From Mesorhizobium sp. L-8-3 (GTDB taxonomy: Bacteria; Pseudomonadota; Alphaproteobacteria; Rhizobiales; Rhizobiaceae), in assembly GCF_016756615.1 (NCBI RefSeq), contig NZ_AP023262.1, positions 7,813,501 through 7,877,500 of the forward strand: a stretch of 64,000 nt of DNA, given 5' to 3'. Shown one piece after another: positions 41,299-49,955 of this stretch (the stretch's first letter is position 1; every line of letters begins with the position of its first letter). Under the pieces are notes generated by a model. It made no database searches. It saw only the letters and a list, made by a program, of their open reading frames with translations, and was not told the origin of the DNA. The translations under genes were made by a program, and so were the position numbers.

Positions 41299-41743
41299 CC
41301 AGGTCATCCGTGTCGGCCGCCCACTTCCCCGCATCGCCGCAGCGGCAATCGACGGCAGGCGCCGCGTTCACGTGACATGGCGCAATGGTGAGGTCGCCAC
41401 AGTCGATCTCGCTCCCGTGATCCTGAGCCATCGCGTGTTCATTCCCTTGCGCAAAGACGACGACCTTTTTCAGACCGTCCGGGTCAACGAGGACGGCACC
41501 GCGCTCGAGTGGGATGAAGGCATAGAACTCTCTGCCGAATGGATCGAGCGTCTCCCCCCTATCGGAATGGACAATGCAGAATTCCGACGGATCATGGATC
41601 AACTCGATCTCACGCTGGACGGCATGGCCGCACAACTCGATGTGTCGCGCCGGCTGATCGCGCAATTCAGGGGGGTAAGACCGATCCCCTCGAATATCGC
41701 GCTGGCAGCACGCTATCTGGCCGAACATCACGAGGCCAAGTGA
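41273..41743 (+). CDS. DUF2442 protein with C-terminal helix-turn-helix (putative antitoxin/autorepressor)
   Basis: 156 aa. The ATG at 41273 has GAGGAG seven nt upstream. The N-terminal half (VHVTWRNGEVATVDLAPVI) is DUF2442-like; the C-terminal half (LDGMAAQLDVSRRLIAQFRG, then PIPSNIALAARYLAEH) looks like an XRE-type HTH. It is longer than plain DUF2442 proteins and is the best candidate for binding the two operators upstream. Assignment as antitoxin is by analogy. Confidence 0.82.
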   Translation: MSGNASMADQVIRVGRPLPRIAAAAIDGRRRVHVTWRNGEVATVDLAPVILSHRVFIPLRKDDDLFQTVRVNEDGTALEWDEGIELSAEWIERLPPIGMDNAEFRRIMDQLDLTLDGMAAQLDVSRRLIAQFRGVRPIPSNIALAARYLAEHHEAK

Positions 41744-41794
41744 TCCCAGGTTCTTTGGATCTGGGCGAAAACCAGAGAGATGGCTGCCGGCCGG

Positions 41795-42700
41795 TCACCG
41801 ATTGAACGGCAGCGAGAAGGCCTGGTGGAAATAGGAGCGGAACGCTTCCATGGCAGGCGTGAACTGGGTGTTGCGCCGCCAGGCGAGGCCGACATCCATG
41901 GCCGGGATCGGGTCGGTCGGCACGATCGTCTCGATGCGCTTGCCCTCCAGCGACCAGGGCCGAAGCACCATGTCGGAAAGGATGGCGACGCCTTGCCCGT
42001 CGGCGACCAGCGAGCGCACGGCCTCGACCGACGAGGTGCGCAGGATCACGTTCGGGCGGTAGGCGGTCTGGCTCCAGTATTTGAGCGATGTGTGCGCGGC
42101 CTCGTCCACGGTCAGCATGATGTAGGGCTCCTCGGCGATCTCCTTGAGACCGACGGCATGACGCGACAGGAGCGGGTGTCGCGCCGCCGCCCACAGCCGC
42201 CGCCGCGACGACAGCAATGTCTCGGTGGAGAGATCGGGATTGAGGACATTCGACGTGAGCAGGACCGCAATGTCGTAGCGGTTGGCAAGCAGTCCCTCCT
42301 CTATCGCCTCGCGATTGAGCTCGAAGAGCTGGATGTCGAGATTGGGCCAGGCTCGCTTCAGCCGGCCGAGATGGTTGGGCAGGAAGTAGCCGATGACCGT
42401 GTAGGTGGCGGCGACGGTGAGCTTGCCCGCGAAATCATTGGCCGGCAGCAGGAGGTTGGTCGCCTCGTTGACCTTGTTCAGTATGTCATAGGCATGGAAC
42501 AGGAACTGGCGCCCCGCCACGGTCAGTTCCATGCCCTGGGCCGAGCGGTTGAAGAGGTCGAAGCCGACGATCTGCTCGAGGTCCTTGATTGCCGTGGTGA
42601 CCGCCGATTGCGAGATGCCGAGGTCGACGGCCGCCTGGGAGATCTGTCCCTGCTCGGCCGTGGCGACGAAATAGCGGATCTGCCGAAGGCTGATCGACAT
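41795..42700 (-). CDS. LysR-family transcriptional regulator
   Basis: 301 aa. The start is at MSISLRQIRYFVATAEQGQI with GGGGA five nt upstream. The N-terminal HTH has QAAVDLGISQSAVTTAIKDLE. The periplasmic-binding-like effector domain follows (LTVAATYTVIGYFLPNHLGR, then GQGVAILSDMVLRPW). It diverges from the pxpA-led operon, the usual arrangement for a LysR activator of its neighbour. The 282-bp gap contains TCAGCCACTGA near 42792, a short palindrome, but no certain operator. Confidence 0.93.
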   Translation of the reverse strand: MSISLRQIRYFVATAEQGQISQAAVDLGISQSAVTTAIKDLEQIVGFDLFNRSAQGMELTVAGRQFLFHAYDILNKVNEATNLLLPANDFAGKLTVAATYTVIGYFLPNHLGRLKRAWPNLDIQLFELNREAIEEGLLANRYDIAVLLTSNVLNPDLSTETLLSSRRRLWAAARHPLLSRHAVGLKEIAEEPYIMLTVDEAAHTSLKYWSQTAYRPNVILRTSSVEAVRSLVADGQGVAILSDMVLRPWSLEGKRIETIVPTDPIPAMDVGLAWRRNTQFTPAMEAFRSYFHQAFSLPFNR

Positions 42701-42982
42701 CGCATTCCCCTTCTGAATTTTTGATAATAACAGCAGCACTTGGGGCAAAATTCAATGCTGATGATTTCCTGGTCGCTGCAGTGCCGAAATATCAGCCACT
42801 GACAAAGCCTATCGGAACGGATTTCTCAATCGATTCCGGCTCAAGCCTCAGATCTATCGCCATCTGAAATTTAGAAACTTCCCTTCAAAGGATAGAATTT
42901 TCCAAGGACCCCGAAGGAAGCTAGCCTTCCCTCAACAAAGGTCCGGGCGAGGGGTCGAACCGACAGGGTGAGGAGGTTGCGC

Positions 42983-43774
42983 GTGCCGTTGACGGTCGTC
43001 GACATCAATTGCGACATGGGTGAAGGCTTCGGCCAGTGGCGTCTCGCCGACGCCGACGACACCAAGCTGATGGGTCTGATCAGTTCGGCCAGTATCGCCG
43101 CAGGCTTCCATGCGGGCGATCCGAACCTGATGGACGCCACCGTGCGGCTCGCTACCCACTACGGCGTCGGTATCGGTGCCCATCCCGGCTATCGCGACTT
43201 GCAGGGCTTCGGCCGGCGCAGGATCGGCGGCACCAATGACGAGATCGTGAACGACATCGTCTACCAGATCGGCGCGCTGCGTGAATTCACGAGGCGCTAC
43301 GGCTCCAACCTGCAGCATGTGAAGCCGCATGGCGCACTGTACATGGAGCTTGCCGCGAATGAGGAGATGTCGCGCAGCTTCGTCGGCACGCTGCGCGTTG
43401 TGGCGCCCAACGCTTATCTGTTCTGCATGGGCGTTTCGGCGACGTATCGCATCGCCGCCGAGGCGGGTCAGCCTGTCATCCGCGAATTCTACGCCGACCG
43501 CGACTACGACCGCTCCGGCTCGATCGTGTTCACGCGCCGTGTCGGACGCCTCGAGCCGAAGGCCGTCGCCGACAAGGTCGTGCGCGCCTGCGTCGAGGGC
43601 AAGGTGCGGACCGTCGAGGGTGACGACATCGACATCGCATTCGAGTCGATCTGTTTCCACTCCGACACGCCCGGCAGCCTGGAGATCGCGACCGCCATGC
43701 GCGCCGCGCTGACCGCGAACGGCATCCGCATCGCGCCGGTGTCAGAACTTCCGATCACGAATGCAAGGGGATAG
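42983..43774 (+). CDS. pxpA: 5-oxoprolinase subunit A (LamB/YcsF family)
   Basis: 263 aa. A GTG at 42983 with AGGAGG six nt upstream is chosen over the GTG at 42968. Family landmarks: VVDINCDMGEGFG, ASIAAGFHAGDPNLM, VGIGAHPGYRDLQGFGRR and KPHGALY. PxpA works with PxpB and PxpC to open 5-oxoproline with ATP in bacteria. Here the operon also carries biotin carrier and biotin carboxylase genes, so the reaction may instead be carboxylation-linked amide hydrolysis. It is the first gene of locus 3. Confidence 0.93.
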   Translation: MPLTVVDINCDMGEGFGQWRLADADDTKLMGLISSASIAAGFHAGDPNLMDATVRLATHYGVGIGAHPGYRDLQGFGRRRIGGTNDEIVNDIVYQIGALREFTRRYGSNLQHVKPHGALYMELAANEEMSRSFVGTLRVVAPNAYLFCMGVSATYRIAAEAGQPVIREFYADRDYDRSGSIVFTRRVGRLEPKAVADKVVRACVEGKVRTVEGDDIDIAFESICFHSDTPGSLEIATAMRAALTANGIRIAPVSELPITNARG

Positions 43775-43778
43775 CCGA

Positions 43779-44021
43779 ATGAGCCCGGTCCAGATCAAAT
43801 CGCCGCTGCCAGGTGTCTTCTACCGCCGGCCCTCGCCCGACAGCGCGCCGTTCAAGAACGACGGCGACGCGGTGGCGGCTGCCGACGTGATCGGCCTGGT
43901 CGAGGTGATGAAGTCGTTCCACGAGGTCAAGGCCGGCGTCTCGGGCAACGGCGTTCAGTTCCTGGTCGACGACGGTGATGCGGTCATGGCCGGCCAGGTG
44001 CTGGCGGAGCTCGGGTCATGA
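43779..44021 (+). CDS. Biotin carboxyl carrier protein-like (biotinyl-domain protein)
   Basis: 80 aa; the ATG at 43779 follows pxpA by 4 bp. The whole protein is a biotinyl/lipoyl beta-barrel: IKSPLPGVFYRRPSPDSAPF and VIGLVEVMKSFHEVKAG. The modified Lys would be K45, in VMKS rather than the classical AMKM; such variants occur in AccB-like carriers beside pxp genes. It would carry carboxybiotin between the carboxylase and PxpB/PxpC-type domains. Confidence 0.88.
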   Translation: MSPVQIKSPLPGVFYRRPSPDSAPFKNDGDAVAAADVIGLVEVMKSFHEVKAGVSGNGVQFLVDDGDAVMAGQVLAELGS

Positions 44022-45403
44022 CCATCCGCTCCGTCCTCATCGCCAACAGGGGTGAGATCGCCGTTCGCATCATCCGGGCGGCCAAGGCGCTCGGCCTGCA
44101 TACGGTCCAGGTCTACAGCCAGGCCGATGCGGATTCGCTGGCCGTGCGGCTGGCCGACGAGGCCGTCGAGATCGGCGCTCCTGCCGCCAGGAAGTCCTAC
44201 CTCAATGTCGAAGCCGTGCTTGCCGCAGCAAAGGCCAAGGCGGTGGACGCCGTCCATCCTGGCTACGGCTTCCTGTCCGAGAATGCGGACTTCGCGGAAG
44301 CGGTGACCGCGGCCGGCATGGTGTTCGTCGGCCCGTCGGCCGAGGCGATCCGCCTGCTCGGCGACAAGGTCGCGGCGCGCAAGGTCGCCAAGGAAGCCGG
44401 CGTGCCGACCGTGCCGGGCAGCGACGGCCGGGTGGCCGATGCCGGCGAGGCCAGGGCGATCGTGGAGCGCATCGGCCTTCCCGTCATGATCAAGGCCGCT
44501 GCCGGCGGCGGCGGACGCGGCATCCGAATCGTCGCGGACATGGAGGAATTCGAGCGCCAGTTCCCGCAAGCTTCCGCTGAAGCCGCAGCCGCCTTCGGCG
44601 ACGGCGGGCTCTATATAGAGAAGGTCATCGAGCGGGCACGCCATGTCGAGGTGCAGATTCTCGGCGACGGCAGGAACTTCGTCCACTGCTTCGAGCGTGA
44701 ATGCTCGCTGCAGCGCCGCCGCCAGAAGGTCTGGGAAGAGGCGCCGGCCTTCGGCCTGACACCTTCGCTGCGCGACAAGCTCTGCGCCAGCGCGGTCGCG
44801 CTCGCCAAGGCGGTGGGCTACAGCGGGGCCGGCACGGTCGAATATCTCTATGACGAGGCCGCGGGCGCCTTCTATTTCATCGAGGTCAACACGCGCATCC
44901 AGGTCGAGCACCCCGTCACCGAGATGGTCACCGGGATCGACCTCGTCCAGGAGATGCTGCGCATCGCCGGCGGCGCGCCGCTGTCGGTGCGGCAGGAAGA
45001 TGTCGCGATCTCAGGCCACGCGATCGAATGCCGGATCAATGCCGAGGACCCGTTCCGCGACTTCATGCCGTGGCCGGGCACCGTCGAGAAGCTGAGCGTG
45101 CCGGAAGGCCACGGCATCCGCTTCGATACGCTGCTTTATGGCGGCTATGCGGTACCGCCCTTCTACGATTCCCTGCTCGGCAAACTGATCGTGCACGGCG
45201 CCGATCGCGCCGACTGCCTGTCCCGGCTGCGCACGGCGCTGGCGAAGCTCGAGATCCAGGGCATCCCGACGACCATTCCGCTGCACGTGGCGCTGGCGGC
45301 GGACGCCGACGTCGCGGGCGGGCGCTTCCACACACGCTTTCTCGAAGGTTGGCTCGAAACCGCATTCGCCGCGAGGAGCGGCGACAAGGAGGTGGCTCGA
45401 TGA
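44018..45403 (+). CDS. Biotin carboxylase (AccC family)
   Basis: 461 aa, usual AccC length. The start overlaps the carrier gene stop by 4 bp. Motifs: NRGEIAVRIIRAA, ATP-grasp Gly-rich loop KAAAGGGGRGIRIV, FYFIEVNTRIQVEHPVTEM and HAIECRINAEDP. It carboxylates biotin on the carrier using bicarbonate and ATP. Sitting between the carrier and PxpB/PxpC genes, it is more likely dedicated to this pathway than to fatty-acid synthesis. Confidence 0.93.
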   Translation: MTIRSVLIANRGEIAVRIIRAAKALGLHTVQVYSQADADSLAVRLADEAVEIGAPAARKSYLNVEAVLAAAKAKAVDAVHPGYGFLSENADFAEAVTAAGMVFVGPSAEAIRLLGDKVAARKVAKEAGVPTVPGSDGRVADAGEARAIVERIGLPVMIKAAAGGGGRGIRIVADMEEFERQFPQASAEAAAAFGDGGLYIEKVIERARHVEVQILGDGRNFVHCFERECSLQRRRQKVWEEAPAFGLTPSLRDKLCASAVALAKAVGYSGAGTVEYLYDEAAGAFYFIEVNTRIQVEHPVTEMVTGIDLVQEMLRIAGGAPLSVRQEDVAISGHAIECRINAEDPFRDFMPWPGTVEKLSVPEGHGIRFDTLLYGGYAVPPFYDSLLGKLIVHGADRADCLSRLRTALAKLEIQGIPTTIPLHVALAADADVAGGRFHTRFLEGWLETAFAARSGDKEVAR

Positions 45404-46275
45404 AAAACCGCTACAGTTTCGGAGGCGACGAGCACCTCTTCGTCGAATGCGACGAGAGCATGTCGCTCGAAGCCTTCTTCAACAGCCTGTCCATGACCAA
45501 TGCAATCCGCGACGCCGCAATCGCCGGGGTCACAGAAATCTGCCCGGCCAACGCCTCGTTCCAGATCAAGTTCGACCCCGACCGGATCGAGCCGGACGAC
45601 ATGCTGCGCGAGGTCAAGGCGATCGAGGAAGCGGCGGCGAGGACCGATCCCGTCATCCGCACCCGCATCATCGAGATCCCGGTCTTCTACCGCGATCCCT
45701 GGACGCATGAAACGCTGATGCGCTTCCGCGAGCGCCACCAGGACCCGGCCGCCACCGATCTCGAATATGCGGCGCGCGTCAACGGGCTTGCCGGCGTCGA
45801 CGAATTCGTCGCCGCCCACAGCGGCGCGCCCTGGTTCGTCTCCATGGTCGGCTTCGTCGCCGGCCTGCCTTTCATGTACCAGATGGTCGATCGGCCGCGG
45901 CAGCTCCAGGTGCCGAAATATCTGAGGCCCCGCACCGACACGCCGAAACATACGATCGGGCATGGCGGCTGCTTCTCCTGCATCTATTCGGTGCGCGGCG
46001 CCGGCGGCTACCAGATGTTCGGCATCACCCCGATGCCCATCTTCGATCCCGAGCAGAAGACCAGCTACCTCCGGGACTTCATGGTGTTCTTCCGCCCCGG
46101 AGACATCGTCAAGTTCAAGCCGATCGGGCGCGACGACTACGACCGGACGCTCGACGACGTGGCAGCCGGCCGCTTCGAGCCGCTGATCAGGGAGGTGACC
46201 TTCGACCTCAACGAATTCCACAAGGACACGGACGGCTACAACGCCAGGCTGGAGGGCACTCTCAATGGCCGTTAA
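45400..46275 (+). CDS. pxpB: 5-oxoprolinase/urea carboxylase-type subunit PxpB (KipI family)
   Basis: 291 aa from the ATG overlapping the accC-like stop; SD AAGGAGG lies ahead. It is longer than E. coli PxpB because of an N-terminal extension of about 70 residues. Conserved parts: IIEIPVFYRDPW, VSMVGFVAGLPFMYQM and YSVRGAGGYQMFGITPMPIF. KipI and KipA domains are also the carboxyltransferase part of urea carboxylase. The gene overlaps pxpC by 11 bp. Confidence 0.9.
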   Translation: MKNRYSFGGDEHLFVECDESMSLEAFFNSLSMTNAIRDAAIAGVTEICPANASFQIKFDPDRIEPDDMLREVKAIEEAAARTDPVIRTRIIEIPVFYRDPWTHETLMRFRERHQDPAATDLEYAARVNGLAGVDEFVAAHSGAPWFVSMVGFVAGLPFMYQMVDRPRQLQVPKYLRPRTDTPKHTIGHGGCFSCIYSVRGAGGYQMFGITPMPIFDPEQKTSYLRDFMVFFRPGDIVKFKPIGRDDYDRTLDDVAAGRFEPLIREVTFDLNEFHKDTDGYNARLEGTLNGR

Positions 46276-47236
46276 AGTCATCAATCCAGGCCTGTCGACC
46301 ACGGTCCAGGATCTCGGGCGGCCCGGCTACTTCCATCTCGGCATTCCGCTCGGCGGCGCCATGGACCGCCTTGCGCTCAAGGCGGCGAACCTGCTGGTCG
46401 GCAATGACGAGGGCGCGGCCGGGCTGGAGGCCGTGTTCATCGGACCGGAGCTCGAATTCACCGCCGACGGCGTGATCGCAGTGACCGGCGCCGAGATGCC
46501 GATCACCCTCGACGGGGTCGAGCAGCCGTCCTGGACGGCAGTGCCGGTCAAGGCGGGCCAGGTGCTCGGCTTCGGTTTCCTGCAGCAGGGCGCTCGCATC
46601 TACATCGCGTTTTCCGGCGGCATCGACGTGCCCGTGGCACTCGGCAGCCGCTCGACCTATCCGATCGGCGCGCTCGGCGGCTTCAAGGGCCGCGCCATCG
46701 CGGCGGGCGACGAGTTGCCGATCGGCGAGGCCGGCAATGTCCGCTCGGGGCGGACCGTGCCGGAAGCACTGCGCCGCCGTCCGGGCATGCCCGCCGAGCT
46801 TCGGGTACTGCCCGGCCTCTACTGGCATCGGATCACTGAAGAATCGCAGGCTGCCTTTTTCGACGACGCCTGGAAGGTCGCGCCCGAGGCCGACCGCATG
46901 GGCTACCGTTTCCGGGGCGGCAAGCCGCTGACGTTCGTCGAGCGCGAGCAGCCCTTCGGAGCGGGCTCCGATCCGTCGAACATCGTCGACAGCTGTTATC
47001 CCTACGGCTCCATCCAGGTGCCGGGCGGCACCGAACCGATCGTGCTCCATCGCGATGCGGTGTCGGGCGGCGGCTACTTCATGGTGGGTACCGTGATCGC
47101 CGCCGACATGGATCTGATCGGCCAGCTTCAACCCAACACGCCGACGCGCTTCGTCAAGGTCGGCATGGAGGAGGCATTGGCGGCGCGGGCCGAACGCGCC
47201 GGTCTGATCGAGCGCATCCGCGGCGCGCTCGCGTAG
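46265..47236 (+). CDS. pxpC: 5-oxoprolinase/urea carboxylase-type subunit PxpC (KipA, biotin-dependent carboxyltransferase family)
   Basis: 323 aa. It begins MAVKVINPGLSTTVQDLGRP, the hallmark of the KipA/PxpC family. GGAMDRLALKAANLLVGN, ITLDGV and AFSGGIDVPVALGSRSTYP follow. Together with PxpB it would form the hydrolase or carboxyltransferase unit. The presence of biotin carboxylase and carrier in the same operon supports a split urea-carboxylase-like enzyme. Confidence 0.92.
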   Translation: MAVKVINPGLSTTVQDLGRPGYFHLGIPLGGAMDRLALKAANLLVGNDEGAAGLEAVFIGPELEFTADGVIAVTGAEMPITLDGVEQPSWTAVPVKAGQVLGFGFLQQGARIYIAFSGGIDVPVALGSRSTYPIGALGGFKGRAIAAGDELPIGEAGNVRSGRTVPEALRRRPGMPAELRVLPGLYWHRITEESQAAFFDDAWKVAPEADRMGYRFRGGKPLTFVEREQPFGAGSDPSNIVDSCYPYGSIQVPGGTEPIVLHRDAVSGGGYFMVGTVIAADMDLIGQLQPNTPTRFVKVGMEEALAARAERAGLIERIRGALA

Positions 47237-47318
47237 CACAGCGGGCTGACAGGCGCGAAGGGGCGCGGGCCAGTCGAGCATCGAGAACAACGCATCAGAA
47301 CGAAGAAAGGGGAATGCT

Positions 47319-48386
47319 ATGAAACATCTAACAAGGGCAATGCTCGCCGCGACGGCGATCGCCATGGCCGGCTCAGCCCACGGGGCCGACTGGTTCCCAT
47401 ATGACGCGGCCAAGGTCGAGCCGCCCTTCGCGGCCGACGGCAAGGCCGCCGATGTCTCCTATGTGCCGCTGGAGAAGGCCTCGAAGCCATGGCAGGTCTG
47501 CGTGTCCTTCCCGCACATGAAGGATGCCTACTGGCTCGGCGTCGATTACGGCGTAGCGGAGGAGGCGGCCCGTCTCGGCGTGAAGATGAATCTCGTCGAA
47601 GCCGGCGGCTATACCGAGCTCAACAAGCAGATCTCGCAGATCGAGGACTGCGTGGCGAGCGGCGCCAACGCCGTGGTGATCGGCGCGATCTCCTTCGATG
47701 GCCTCAACAATCTCGTCAGCGAAGTCTCGAAGAAGGGCATTCCCGTCATCGACGTGATCAACGGCATCTCTTCGCCCGACATCTCCGCCAAGTCGCTCGT
47801 GTCCTTCTACACAATGGGCGCGGAGACCGGCGCCTATCTCGCCAAGAAGCATCCGGCCGGCTCGGAAGGGGTCGAGGTCGGCTGGTTCCCGGGACCGGCG
47901 GGCGCAGGCTGGGTCGAAGCTGCACACAAGGGCTTCATGGACGCCGTCAAGGGCTCGGCAGTCAAGGTTCTGGAGCCGAAATTCGGCGACACCGGCAAGG
48001 AGGTGCAGCTGAAGCTGGTCGAGGACGAATTGCAGGCGCATCCCAACATCCGCTACATCGCCGGCACGGCAGTGACGGCGGAAGCCGCGCAGGGCCTGAT
48101 CCGCGAGCGCGGCCTGGAAGGCAAGGTGGACCTGCTCGCCTTCTACATGACGCCTGGCGTCTATGAAAGCATCAAGCGCGGCTTCATCCTGGCGGCGCCG
48201 GCCGACTCCATGGTCATCCAGGGCCGTATCGCAATCGACCAGGCGGTACGCATCCTCGAGGGCAAGGACTACCTCAAGCATGTCGGGCCCAAGATCTTCG
48301 TTGTCGACCCGTCGAATGTCGGGAGCGTGCCGCAGACCAACATCCTGCCGCCGGACGGCTACAAGCCGGTCTTCAACGTGAACTGA
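47319..48386 (+). CDS. Periplasmic solute-binding protein, TorT/sugar-binding type
   Basis: 355 aa. Signal peptide MKHLTRAMLAATAIAMAGSA cleaved near AHGAD. Motifs KPWQVCVSFPHMKDAYWLGV and GGYTELNKQISQIEDCV match TorT, the periplasmic TMAO sensor partner, which is itself a sugar-SBP relative. The ABC ATPase and permease that follow argue for a transport role here. It is preceded by 80 bp without a gene. Confidence 0.9.
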   Translation: MKHLTRAMLAATAIAMAGSAHGADWFPYDAAKVEPPFAADGKAADVSYVPLEKASKPWQVCVSFPHMKDAYWLGVDYGVAEEAARLGVKMNLVEAGGYTELNKQISQIEDCVASGANAVVIGAISFDGLNNLVSEVSKKGIPVIDVINGISSPDISAKSLVSFYTMGAETGAYLAKKHPAGSEGVEVGWFPGPAGAGWVEAAHKGFMDAVKGSAVKVLEPKFGDTGKEVQLKLVEDELQAHPNIRYIAGTAVTAEAAQGLIRERGLEGKVDLLAFYMTPGVYESIKRGFILAAPADSMVIQGRIAIDQAVRILEGKDYLKHVGPKIFVVDPSNVGSVPQTNILPPDGYKPVFNVN

Positions 48387-48392
48387 CCCTAA

Positions 48393-48424
48393 GGCCGGCC
48401 GGCGGCCAGCAGCCGCGGCCGGCC
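48393..48424 (+). other. Intercistronic hairpin between SBP and ATPase genes (locus 3)
   Basis: GGCCGGCCG (48393-48401) pairs with CGGCCGGCC (48416-48424); CGGC/GCCG pairing inside extends the stem. It starts 7 bp after the SBP stop codon. No T-tract is seen. Confidence 0.75.
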
Positions 48425-48449
48425 CGGACGATCCGCCGGGACCAAAGTC

Positions 48450-49955
48450 ATGAATGCGCCACTGGTCGCGATGACCGGGATATCGAAAGAGTTCTCGGGT
48501 GCCAAGGCACTCAGCAATGTCGATTTCACGCTTCTCGCCGGCGAAGTGCACGTGCTGTTCGGCGAGAACGGCGCGGGCAAGTCGACCCTGATCTCGATCC
48601 TCTCCGGCGTCTATCGCCCGAGTTCCGGCTCGCTGAGCATCAACGGCGAGGAGGTCGAACTCCGTTCGGTCCACGATGCGGCGCGGTACGGGGTCGGCAC
48701 GGTCTTCCAGGAATTCTCGCTCGTCCCCACGCTCAGCGTCTTTGAAAACGTCTATCTGGCGCGTGAGCCGAAACGCGGCCCGTTCATCAACCGCTCCGCC
48801 ATGCTGGAGGGAGCGCGGCGCCTCTTCGCCGATCTCGGCTTCGACATCGACGTCACCCGCCAGGTATCGGGCCTGTCGCGGGCCGAACAGCAGATGGTCG
48901 AAATCGCCAAAGCCTTCCTCGCCAAGGCGAAGGTGCTGATCCTCGACGAGCCGACCGCTTCGCTGACCGAGAAGGAGACACGCAAGCTGTTCTCCTTCAT
49001 CCGCAAGGCGAAGGCCGACGGTGTCGGCATCATCTACATCTCGCACCGCATCCAGGAATTCTCCGAGATCGCGGACCGCATCACGATCCTGCGCGACGGC
49101 CGGCTGATTGCCACCGTGCCGGCCGACGGCATCTCCGAAACCAGGCTGGTCGAACTGATGACGGGCCGCTCGATGGACCAGATCTATCCCAGGATCGAGC
49201 GGCGCGGCGGCGGCACGGTGCTTGCCATTCGCGGCCTCCACGCCGCCGGGGTCCGCGGCGTCGACATCGACGTGCGAGCCGGCGAGGTGCTCGGCGTCGC
49301 CGGGCTCGTCGGCAGCGGCAAGTCGCGCGTCTGGCGCAGCGTGCTCGGCCTGCAGCCTGTCGCCGCCGGCAGCGTGACGATCAACGGCAGGGAGATGACC
49401 GGCCGGCCGACCCGCGACGTGCTGGCGGCCGGCGTCTTCTACCTGCCGCCCGACCGCAAGAACGAAGGCCTGCAACTCGCGGCGACGGCACGGGAGAATC
49501 TTCGGCTCGCGCTGCTTCGGCGCGCCGAGGTGGCCGGCCCGTTCGGCTTCCTGTCGGCGCGGCAAGCTCGCCGGCTCGCCGACGGTATCGGCGAGCGCGT
49601 CGGGATGACCCCGGCCTATATGAGCCGACCCGTCTCCAACCTTTCGGGGGGCAACCAGCAGAAGGTGCTGTTCGGCAAGGGCTTCGGCGAGGAGCGCGGC
49701 ATCTACATCTTCGACGAACCGACGGTCGGCGTCGACATCGGGACCCGCGCCGCGCTCTACCGGCTGATCCAGGAGATCGCCGAAGCCGGCAAGGCTGTGG
49801 TCGTGATCTCGTCCGACCTGCCCGAAGTGATCAATCTTTCCCACCGGCTGCTCGTCTTCTCCGGAGGCCGCATCTCGGCCGAACTGGAAGGCGCCGACCT
49901 TACCGAAGACGTCGTCCTGAAACATTTCTTCGCAGATACGAGGATCCCGGCATGA
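48450..49955 (+). CDS. Ribose/sugar-type ABC transporter ATPase, two-domain
   Basis: 501 aa. First domain: Walker A GENGAGKSTLISI, signature LSRAEQQMVEIAKAF, Walker B LILDEPTASLT. Second domain: GLVGSGKSRVWRSV, LSGGNQQKVLFGKGF, IYIFDEPTVGVDIG. It hydrolyses ATP for the permease whose start it overlaps by 4 bp. The operon context is the pxp-type genes upstream on the same strand. Confidence 0.93.
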   Translation: MNAPLVAMTGISKEFSGAKALSNVDFTLLAGEVHVLFGENGAGKSTLISILSGVYRPSSGSLSINGEEVELRSVHDAARYGVGTVFQEFSLVPTLSVFENVYLAREPKRGPFINRSAMLEGARRLFADLGFDIDVTRQVSGLSRAEQQMVEIAKAFLAKAKVLILDEPTASLTEKETRKLFSFIRKAKADGVGIIYISHRIQEFSEIADRITILRDGRLIATVPADGISETRLVELMTGRSMDQIYPRIERRGGGTVLAIRGLHAAGVRGVDIDVRAGEVLGVAGLVGSGKSRVWRSVLGLQPVAAGSVTINGREMTGRPTRDVLAAGVFYLPPDRKNEGLQLAATARENLRLALLRRAEVAGPFGFLSARQARRLADGIGERVGMTPAYMSRPVSNLSGGNQQKVLFGKGFGEERGIYIFDEPTVGVDIGTRAALYRLIQEIAEAGKAVVVISSDLPEVINLSHRLLVFSGGRISAELEGADLTEDVVLKHFFADTRIPA

